NCBI GenBank assembly: GCA_026419705.1
Contig: JANZYY010000223.1
Coordinates: forward strand, 1 to 8,047
DNA: 8,047 nt
Direction: 5' to 3'
DNA from: Fischerella sp.
GTDB lineage: Bacteria; Cyanobacteriota; Cyanobacteriia; Cyanobacteriales; Nostocaceae
The notes under the pieces were generated by a model. That model ran no database searches. It saw nothing but the letters and a program-made list of their open reading frames with translations, and had not been told where the DNA came from. Of the stretch, positions 1 through 5,235 are shown piece by piece; positions within the stretch are counted from its first letter, which is position 1; each line of letters begins with the position of its first letter. The position numbers were made by a program, and so were the translations under genes.

Positions 1-1
1 G

Positions 2-1303
2 GTCTATACCAGTCCTGAACGTCGCTACCACTCTGTAGATCGTGTGTTTGAAGATTTAAATAATACTAAAGTTAGCTCGGCACCAACTCAACCACCAACT
101 TATTATCCATTTATTCATACATTTAATACTCGACAACTGCTAACTAAGTTACGAGTAGTCAAACCTTGGCATATACCAGTTGTACTGGCATCATTAGCAA
201 TTATATTAGTTGGTGTAGAAAACTTTCATCCATTTTTGCGACCTTTATATTATTCCTATCAAGGTAATAGTTTACTTGATGAACACCGGGCAGAAGCAGC
301 TCTCGATCAGTTTAATCACCTGAAAGAAATTCAACCAAACTCAGCCGAAGCTTGGAGAGGAAGAGGAGATGCGCTGTTTATCTTAGGGCGGGATTCTGCA
401 GCGTTGGAATCTTACAATAAGGCGATTTCTCTTCAGCCTAAAGATAAAAGAATTTTGATCAAAACCTTCATTAATAAAGGCAAGGTTTTATATAAACAAC
501 AAAGATATCAAGAAGCACTAGATACCTATGAACAAGCACTTGCTGTTGACAACGATAGTGCTGAAGCGTTGAGTGGAAAGGGCTTGTCTCTATTAGCATT
601 AGGTCAAAAAAAAGAAGCATTAGAATATTTGGAACAGCTAAAGCAACTTAAACCAGACGATCCAAGAATTTGGCAGGAAATAGGTTTTGCTATAGAACAA
701 TCACAAGGAAGACAAGCTGCGAAGTCTTACTTTGAAGAAGCACTGTGGTCTTACAATGATTTGATTAAAATTAAGCGAAAAAACCCAATTATTTGGACAG
801 ATCGAGGTTCTATATTACTCAAATTAAACCGTCCGCAAGATGCACTTAATTCTTATGAAGAAGCACTGAAAATTGATAGTAATTTTTACGAAGCTTTAAT
901 TGGTAAAGGCAATGCGCTAAATTTATTAGGACAACCTAGCAAAGCCTTATTTGCTTTTAAGCAAGCTAGTGAAGTCCGTCCGCAAGATTATCTAGTTTGG
1001 TTTAACCAAGGAATTTTACTAACACAAACCTTAAGAAACCATGAGGAAGGCTTGAAAGCCTTTGAGCAAACTATTATTTTAAAAGATGATTTTTCTCCTG
1101 CTTGGGTAGGTAAAGGATTAGCGCTGTTAGAATTAAAACGCTATAAAGAAGCGCTAGTTGCCATTGACAAAGCAAAAGACTTGCAACCCCAAGATCCTGA
1201 TGTTTGGGATATCCGGGGAGATATTTTAAAAGAATTGGGAAAGCCAGCAGAAGCTGCTAATTCATATAATCAAGCTGAAAAACTTAGGAGTGCTATACCC
1301 TAA
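2..1303 (+). CDS. C-terminal part of a membrane-anchored TPR protein, probably a Ser/Thr protein kinase (5' end off window)
   Basis: The frame is open to the left edge, so the GTG at 44 is not a convincing start and the gene is 5'-truncated; 433 residues are visible. Numbering from the codon at 2, residues 4-18 (SPERRYHSVDRVFED) resemble the end of a bacterial Hanks-type kinase domain, where a [R/K]Y.[S/T]...V/L..L pattern closes the C-lobe. A Ser/Thr/Pro-rich stretch follows, then one hydrophobic membrane segment at about 57-73 (PVVLASLAIILVGVENF). From about 84 to the end there are roughly ten TPRs of the W/Y..G..L..L.....A...Y..A..L.P type. Kinase-TM-TPR proteins are common in filamentous cyanobacteria, where the repeats probably mediate partner binding. 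The TPR and TM calls are direct readings. The kinase call is inference from a short tail, and another N-terminal domain is possible. The gene ends in TAA. Confidence 0.8.
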   Translation, partial: VYTSPERRYHSVDRVFEDLNNTKVSSAPTQPPTYYPFIHTFNTRQLLTKLRVVKPWHIPVVLASLAIILVGVENFHPFLRPLYYSYQGNSLLDEHRAEAALDQFNHLKEIQPNSAEAWRGRGDALFILGRDSAALESYNKAISLQPKDKRILIKTFINKGKVLYKQQRYQEALDTYEQALAVDNDSAEALSGKGLSLLALGQKKEALEYLEQLKQLKPDDPRIWQEIGFAIEQSQGRQAAKSYFEEALWSYNDLIKIKRKNPIIWTDRGSILLKLNRPQDALNSYEEALKIDSNFYEALIGKGNALNLLGQPSKALFAFKQASEVRPQDYLVWFNQGILLTQTLRNHEEGLKAFEQTIILKDDFSPAWVGKGLALLELKRYKEALVAIDKAKDLQPQDPDVWDIRGDILKELGKPAEAANSYNQAEKLRSAIP

Positions 1304-1358
1304 CTGCATAAAAATAAGGGCAAACCTAAATTATTAGATCTTGGCGTAAAAAAATAAT

Positions 1359-1386
1359 GTAGAGACGCGAAATTTCGCGTCTCTAC
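1359..1386. repeat. 28-bp perfect palindrome, GTAGAGA-type dispersed repeat
   Basis: Every base pairs with its mirror: GTAGAGACGCGAAA on the left and TTTCGCGTCTCTAC on the right. It begins 55 bp after the stop of the TPR gene. A second, diverged member with the same ends lies at 6458-6485, and both share flanking TAAT before and AA after. Small palindromes with these ends are widespread between genes in Nostocales. As RNA it would be a very strong hairpin, so it may also limit read-through or protect the 3' end of the upstream transcript, although no T-run follows directly. Confidence 0.85.
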
Positions 1387-1736
1387 AAAGATTTTGGGTA
1401 ATGCATAATTAATTTCTGGAGATGTATATTAGGAAAATGTCTATTAAGAATAGGAAATAATACCATTTTGGATTTTAGATTACCCTGCACCGAAGCCGAA
1501 TAAAGCGCGTCTATAGATTTTGGATTAGGAATTACTGTCTCTTGCCCGGGTTCTGTCAATCCATCTGTCGCAATCATTTTTTAAATTGGTATAACTGAGC
1601 AAAATGAAAGGCTGGCAAACGTATTTGTATTGAACAAGTAGCCCAAAGCACCTTTACCAGCCTTCTACTACAACATCTCTAACGACGAACTGAGAAGTGA
1701 AGTTTCTAACATTTTTTGATTTATGGTGATGCAAGC
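1387..1736. other. Gene-poor stretch with decayed heptamer repeats and one weak inverted repeat
   Basis: I see no convincing gene here. Around 1465-1483 there are two adjoining heptamers of the TTTTGGA/TTTTAGA kind, and a related fragment occurs near 1514-1524, which looks like degenerate STRR sequence. An imperfect inverted repeat (AAGGCTGGCAAA at 1608-1619 against TTTACCAGCCTT at 1653-1664, one mismatch, 33-nt loop) lies 73 bp beyond the end of the minus-strand gene at 1737-2030. It could be a weak terminator, but the loop is long. A 64-codon minus-strand frame at 1383-1577 has no ribosome binding site and runs into the palindrome. Confidence 0.5.
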
Positions 1737-2030
1737 TTAAAACCTTTGGTGAGGATAGAAAATGGTATAGTAAAGAGATGGATCGATGCGATCTGTAAAA
1801 GGATGGTACAAATATTGCTCTTGGGTGTACGATCTGTCTTCCTTGGTTTGAGCGTCTTCCAACACTTCTGCTTGGTGAGTGCGGACAGGTTTAATTAAGG
1901 TCGTAAACTTTGACCATGCGATCGAAAAGGGATTTTGCAGATATCGCTGCATTAGTGATTTTTTTTGGCAGCTAGGTAATGCTACTTGCTTGACAGCATC
2001 TAAAAACTGTTCATCTGTACTCTTTGACAT
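1737..2030 (-). CDS. Small hypothetical protein, 97 aa
   Basis: I do not recognise a family. The product starts MSKSTDEQFLDAVKQ and ends in an aromatic-rich tail (LYYTIFYPHQRF). Its N-terminal third looks helical and charged, there is a single Cys (residue 21), the middle is Lys/Gln-rich, and there is no signal peptide or membrane segment, so it is probably cytoplasmic. The frame could be extended 36 codons upstream to a TTG at 2138. I chose the ATG at 2030 because AAAGGAG sits six bases before it, and because the upstream residues (CLRLISVLFGSQVLAY) look like chance translation. The gene stands alone, about 480 bp past the TPR gene on the same strand. That binding site is the main support for this being real. 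Conservation in other genomes would be needed to firm it up. Confidence 0.5.
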   Translation of the reverse strand: MSKSTDEQFLDAVKQVALPSCQKKSLMQRYLQNPFSIAWSKFTTLIKPVRTHQAEVLEDAQTKEDRSYTQEQYLYHPFTDRIDPSLYYTIFYPHQRF

Positions 2031-2036
2031 ATGATT

Positions 2037-2043
2037 CTCCTTT
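2037..2043 (-). promoter_or_regulatory. Shine-Dalgarno AAAGGAG for the 97-aa protein
   Basis: On the minus strand AAAGGAG is followed by a six-base spacer (AATCAT) and ATG at 2030. This selects the internal ATG over the upstream TTG at 2138, before which I see no comparable site. Confidence 0.6.
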
Positions 2044-2393
2044 GCACAATTAAGTGTTGTAACAAGCTCTTTCATGGTGTACGCTAATACTTGTGAGCCG
2101 AATAGCACTGAGATAAGACGCAAACACTTTGAATTCAAATCTCATTTGTTGATTTAACTTTAAATAGTAAATGCCAAGAACTTGGAAAGAATTTCCACCA
2201 GGAGTCGCTACACACCTCTTGTTCTAAACTTTACTATCTAAAAGCTTCAGCTTAGCTTAATGCCATTCACTTTTAAGCGTTCTAACGTTTCTCAGAAATC
2301 GACTTGGTTACTATTAGGTGTTCCTACAATCAACTTATGCACTTTTCCGGTGAAAAAAGAGAATCAAAATCGTAAATAAAGATGAAGAGTCTT

Positions 2394-2450
2394 TCATAAA
2401 TTGATATCTTCCACTCTTTGAGGAGGTAACTGTAAAGTTAAAGCACTCAT
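2394..2450 (-). other. Micro-ORF or gene remnant, 18 codons
   Basis: On the minus strand ATG at 2450 opens an 18-codon frame reading MSALTLQLPPQRVEDINL, ended by TGA at 2396-2394. A purine-rich AGAGAAGA lies 7-14 bases before the ATG. The opening resembles the N-termini of cyanobacterial Uma2-like (PD-(D/E)XK) proteins, which often begin M.(S/T)LTL.LPP. The frame after the stop does not continue this resemblance. It starts 64 bp beyond the stop of the TPR gene. A decayed gene start, a micro-protein or pure chance are all possible. Confidence 0.15.
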
Positions 2451-2514
2451 AATTTATTCTTCTCTACTAAAAACTTACTTGTTTAATCTGTTCCCCATTC
2501 CCAACCTTGTAGAT

Positions 2515-3786
2515 TTATCTACCGCGATCGCGTTCTAAATCATCAATCACTTTTTCCACATACCATTCCTCTGACATCCCAGGATGGTATCTTTTCGCCT
2601 GCTCGATCAGTCGTTGGGCGATTTCCCAGTAGCCACCAACCAGTCTTAATAAACGCTGTCGTAGCAGGATATACCTTGCTTGTATAGATTCAGAACTAGG
2701 AGTTTGGATTTTTTTGAGACTATCTATGACTTGTTGGTAATTTCCCCAGTCTTCTTTTTCACAAAAAATACTTGCTGCCTGCTGATAATCCGCAAAGGCA
2801 CGTTGCATTTCTTCTAAGCAAGTGTAAGCAAGACCGCGATTGTAGTAGGCTTGAGCATCATCAGGATTAATTTGCAGCGCTTTGGTATAATCTTGTACAG
2901 CGCCGAGATAATTACCCATTACCCGATAAACGTTTCCTCTGGCAATATAAATGAGTGCATCCTCTGGTTGAAGTTGCAGTGCTTTATTAAGATCGGCGAT
3001 CGCTCCTTGATGATCTCCTAGTTGAAAACGGGCCTTTCCCCGGTTGCGATAGACAATCGCATCTTGAAAATTCAGTTGTAGTGCTTGGTTAAAATCTGCG
3101 ATCGCTTCCCGATAATTACCTAGTTTGCAACGCACCACTCCACGACAGCAATAAGCTTGTGCATCCTGCGGATCAACTTGCAACGCCCAGTTTAAATCTT
3201 CCAATGCTTGGCGAGTATCTCCCTTTTCTGCCTTTGCCAATAACTGGGTAAAATAATCCTGGGGTGACATTATGGGCGCAGCTGGGGAAGTTGCTGGGGG
3301 GGCCACAGCAGGGTTTTCTTTTGGTTGCAGTTGTTTAATCTTTTCTAAACAGAGCCGACAGTTTTCCTTATCCTTTTGCTGTAGATATAGTTCCGCCGCC
3401 TTTTTAAAATTAGCGATCGCCTCATAAATGTACCCCTGTTTGCGGCGTATAATTCCTCGTAAATTATAAGCAGCAGCATAATCGGGATTGAGACGAATAG
3501 CTTTATCCACGTCTGCAAGCCCACCTGGTAGATTCTTCAGCGCTACTCGCGCTAACGCCCGACAATAATAAGCCTCAAAACTTTCGGGATTCAGCTTCAG
3601 GGCTTCGGTGTAGTCAGAAACAGCTTGGAGAATTTCTCCGATATCATAGTATGCTAAACCCCGTTGATAGTAAGCTTCGGCAAAATAAGGATTTCTCTGT
3701 ATAGCGCGGGTAAATTCCTCAATAGCTCCAGCATAGTCTTTTTGCCTGGCTCTTTCCAATCCACTATTGTAAAAATCATCATTCAT
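2515..3786 (-). CDS. Soluble TPR repeat protein with internally duplicated TPR blocks, 423 aa
   Basis: The product has two TPR arrays. Block one (about 3-155) has three or four repeats (AYYQRGLAYYDIGEI, AYYCRALARVALK, AYNLRGIIRRKQGY) and ends in a helical cap at 131-155. A Pro/Ala linker follows at 156-172. Block two (about 176-362) has four or five repeats (AYCCRGVVRCKLGNY, VYRNRGKARFQLGDH, IYIARGNVYRVMGNY, AYYNRGLAYTCLEE) and ends in a similar cap at 337-362. A charged, non-TPR tail with Arg/Leu-rich and aromatic positions (371-423) closes the protein. There is no signal peptide or membrane segment, so it is probably a cytoplasmic scaffold; partners are unknown. The ATG at 3786 has no good Shine-Dalgarno, but the first TPR begins within residues 5-10, which supports it. 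All four HIP1 octamers of the window lie in this gene. Confidence 0.9.
   Translation of the reverse strand: MNDDFYNSGLERARQKDYAGAIEEFTRAIQRNPYFAEAYYQRGLAYYDIGEILQAVSDYTEALKLNPESFEAYYCRALARVALKNLPGGLADVDKAIRLNPDYAAAYNLRGIIRRKQGYIYEAIANFKKAAELYLQQKDKENCRLCLEKIKQLQPKENPAVAPPATSPAAPIMSPQDYFTQLLAKAEKGDTRQALEDLNWALQVDPQDAQAYCCRGVVRCKLGNYREAIADFNQALQLNFQDAIVYRNRGKARFQLGDHQGAIADLNKALQLQPEDALIYIARGNVYRVMGNYLGAVQDYTKALQINPDDAQAYYNRGLAYTCLEEMQRAFADYQQAASIFCEKEDWGNYQQVIDSLKKIQTPSSESIQARYILLRQRLLRLVGGYWEIAQRLIEQAKRYHPGMSEEWYVEKVIDDLERDRGR
2524..3420. repeat. Four HIP1 octamers (GCGATCGC) inside the TPR gene
   Basis: Perfect copies lie at 2524-2531, 2996-3003, 3098-3105 and 3413-3420. I find none in the remaining 6.8 kb. 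Three fall on the Ala-Ile-Ala codons of the helix-B TPR signature (EAIADF, GAIADL, EAIANF), and one encodes Arg-Asp-Arg close to the C-terminus. HIP1 is an abundant octamer typical of many cyanobacterial genomes, and it is the best single taxonomic marker here. Confidence 0.9.
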
Positions 3787-3887
3787 GGCGTTTGCTTAAA
3801 CACAAAAGGCAGAAGAACATGAAAACAACTCACTTCATCCTTTATACTTTAAACTCCAGCCTAAGGTTGATTCATTCCTTATTTTAG

Positions 3888-3912
3888 GGTGGGGAGATGG
3901 GGAGATGTGGAG
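3888..3912. repeat. Short G-rich tandem repeat, TGGGGAGA units
   Basis: Two exact TGGGGAGA units (3890-3897 and 3898-3905) are followed by a degenerate third (TGTGGAGC). It lies upstream of both the minus-strand TPR gene and sfsA. Such G-rich short tandem repeats are typical of intergenic DNA in Nostocales. No coding or regulatory role can be read from it. Confidence 0.7.
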
Positions 3913-3927
3913 CAAGGGAAAGAACCA

Positions 3928-4002
3928 GTAACAAATGACCAATGACTACTAACCACTAACTACTAACTACTAACTACTAACAAATGACAAATGACAAATG
4001 AC
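3928..4002. repeat. Heptameric short tandem repeats (STRR) overlapping the sfsA start
   Basis: Several heptamer types follow each other: AACAAATGACCAATGACT, then ACTAACC/ACTAACT units through 3980, then three AAATGAC units between 3982 and 4002 (CAAATGACAAATGACAAATG). All keep a seven-base period. The last units supply the sfsA start codon (3991) and the stop codon just upstream in its frame (TGA, 3985-3987). The same ACTAACT/ACTAACC heptamers recur at 6431-6456 and 6486-6519. Heptameric STRR sequences are a known feature of heterocystous cyanobacteria. Confidence 0.85.
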
Positions 4003-4818
4003 TATCTTTACCGTTACCCACCCTTATATCCTGGTATCCTGCTAAGACGCTACAAGCGCTTTTTTGCTGATGTTGAACTTGCATCTGGAGAGATAGTAAC
4101 AGCGCATTGTCCGAATACTGGGCCAATGACAGGAGTTTGTATTCCAGGTAATCCAGTGCAACTTTCCAAAAGTGATAATCCTAACCGCAAATTGGCTTAC
4201 ACCTGGGAAATGATTCAATTGCATGATAACGAACCGACTTGGGTAGGTGTCAATACCGCCTTACCAAATCGGATCGTAAAGTTAGCTTTAGAAAAAAATC
4301 TTTTCCCTCAGCTGGGTAAGTATAGCCAAATTCGTGGTGAAGTAGTCTATGGACAAGATAAAAAAAGTCGGGTGGATTTTTTTCTATCTTCACCAACAGC
4401 AATAATTCAAAAATCAAATACACCGTCAGTAGAACCAAATATTACTATTTTATCTGAAACTTCGCCATCCAAAAATAATGCATTGCTATTAACTGACAAC
4501 AATCGCCCCATATATTTAGAAGTAAAAAATACCACTTGGGCACAAGGCAAATTAGCACTATTTCCCGATACAGAAACAACACGAGGACAAAAACACTTGC
4601 AGGAATTGATGGCACTAATACCTCAAAATCGTGCGGTAATAATTTACTTTATCAATAGGGGTGATTGTGATGAATTTGCCCCTGGTGATAGTGCCGATCC
4701 TGTATATGGCAAATTATTGCGACAGGCATTATCCCTCGGTTTAGAAATTCTCCCTTGTCGTTTTCAAATCTCCCCAATTGGTATCCGCTACTTAGGTTTA
4801 GCAACACTCAAGATTTAA
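3991..4818 (+). CDS. sfsA: SfsA family protein (sugar fermentation stimulation protein A), DNA-binding/nuclease-like
   Basis: The N-terminal part (about 6-75) carries the family hallmarks YPPLYPGILLRRYKRFFADV, TAHCPNTGPMTG and SDNPNRKLAYTWE. This is the OB-fold-like region. The C-terminal part has SRVDF (126-130), YLEVKNTTW (175-183) and FPDTETTRGQKHLQELM (191-207). The Asp and the E-x-K match the PD-(D/E)XK-like nuclease core seen in SfsA. The protein was named from an E. coli maltose-metabolism phenotype and binds DNA; its cellular role remains unclear. At 275 residues it is longer than the E. coli protein (about 234), mainly because of a Ser/Thr/Asn-rich insert at about 132-172. ATG 3991 is the only possible start, because an in-frame TGA lies two codons upstream. 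Start codon and leading residues (MTND) are built from heptamer repeats, and no Shine-Dalgarno is visible. The gene stands alone. Confidence 0.93.
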   Translation: MTNDYLYRYPPLYPGILLRRYKRFFADVELASGEIVTAHCPNTGPMTGVCIPGNPVQLSKSDNPNRKLAYTWEMIQLHDNEPTWVGVNTALPNRIVKLALEKNLFPQLGKYSQIRGEVVYGQDKKSRVDFFLSSPTAIIQKSNTPSVEPNITILSETSPSKNNALLLTDNNRPIYLEVKNTTWAQGKLALFPDTETTRGQKHLQELMALIPQNRAVIIYFINRGDCDEFAPGDSADPVYGKLLRQALSLGLEILPCRFQISPIGIRYLGLATLKI

Positions 4819-4848
4819 TTTCAAGCTTGTTACCATCATTTGCTAGTA

Positions 4849-4878
4849 GGGTGCAATAGGCGTGAGCTTAACGCGCCC
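4849..4878. repeat. Hairpin-forming dispersed repeat after sfsA
   Basis: The arms GGGTGCAATAGGC (4849-4861) and GCTTAACGCGCCC (4866-4878) pair around a GTGA loop with two mismatches and two wobble pairs. It starts 30 bp after the sfsA stop. Sequences of the form GGGTGCG...AGGC...GCCTAACGC.CCC are frequent between cyanobacterial genes. It may serve as a 3' hairpin for sfsA, although no T-tract follows. Confidence 0.6.
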
Positions 4879-5040
4879 AGACATTTTAAATTAACGCTAG
4901 CGTATCCTCAGAAAATTTTATATTTAATTTGGCTATCGCGCTGATTTTTAGCCAGACTATTTTCTGAATATATGTCAGTATAGATTTATAAGTAGTCCTG
5001 TAAAGGTGGATTAAAAAACTCCAATTTGATTGTGATTGAA

Positions 5041-5135
5041 CTTGGTGTCTTAGTGTCTTGGTGGTTAATAAAATTGATTTTTGAACCACATAGACGCTCA
5101 GCGGCTGACCGCAAGGTAAGCACAAAGACACAAAG
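5041..5135. repeat. Imperfect inverted repeat, CACAAAGACACAAAG family, with an interrupted right arm
   Basis: The left arm (5041-5066: CTTGGTGTCTTAGTGTCTTG then GTGGTT) is the reverse complement type of the right arm. The right arm starts AACCACATAGACG at 5084 and resumes CACAAAGACACAAAG at 5121-5135. About 25 bp (near 5097-5120, containing AGCGGCTGACCGCAAGGTAA) interrupt the right arm and resemble another small GC-rich dispersed repeat. The AACCACA.AGACAC(AAAGACAC) motif is common in cyanobacterial intergenic DNA. Confidence 0.6.
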
Positions 5136-5235
5136 AAAATTTATAAGCTAACGAAAGCGCTCTCTCATAAACGGCTGCTTCTGAACCTTTTTATATATTT
5201 GCGCCAACTAAGAAATTATTGGATGCTTATTCAGT

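Larger units (their letters stand above)
2031..2514. other. 484-bp intergenic stretch with a micro-ORF, otherwise featureless
   Basis: The stretch is AT-rich and lies between two minus-strand genes. It carries no HIP1 site and no clear heptamer tract. The only coding-like item on the minus strand is an 18-codon frame at 2394-2450 (listed separately). A plus-strand frame from an ATG at 2171, also 18 codons (MPRTWKEFPPGVATHLLF), has no binding site and is probably chance. I see no terminator hairpin with a T-run after the TPR gene. Confidence 0.4.
4819..5235. other. 417-bp intergenic stretch made largely of dispersed repeats
   Basis: It holds a hairpin repeat (4849-4878) and a long imperfect inverted repeat (5041-5135), listed separately. 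The remainder is AT-rich. I see no gene. An 81-codon minus-strand frame at 4886-5131 is translated mostly from repeat sequence. Just before the DUF711 gene, TATATT at about 5193-5198 could be a -10 element, but no matching -35 is convincing. Confidence 0.6.

Noticed and set aside
1383..1577. 64-codon minus-strand frame (MIATDGLTEPGQ...)
   Set aside because: No Shine-Dalgarno before the ATG, its 3' end runs into the palindromic repeat, and part of it is translated from degenerate heptamers.
1608..1664. Inverted repeat AAGGCTGGCAAA / TTTACCAGCCTT as an insertion sequence
   Set aside because: Only about 57 bp in total, with no transposase, no target duplication and one mismatch in short arms; at most a weak hairpin.
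2031..2138. 36-codon upstream extension of the 97-aa protein to a TTG start
   Set aside because: A clear AAAGGAG precedes the internal ATG at 2030, while the TTG lacks a comparable site.
2401..2450. GAGGAGGT on the plus strand near 2418 as a ribosome binding site
   Set aside because: No start codon with an open frame follows at usable spacing. The complement is simply part of the 18-codon minus-strand frame.
3928..4002. Heptamer tracts as a CRISPR array
   Set aside because: The units are seven bases in direct tandem, with no 25-40 bp repeats, no unique spacers and no cas genes.
4886..5131. 81-codon minus-strand frame after sfsA
   Set aside because: It is translated mainly from the CACAAAGACAC inverted repeat, has no protein-like pattern, and has no convincing ribosome binding site.
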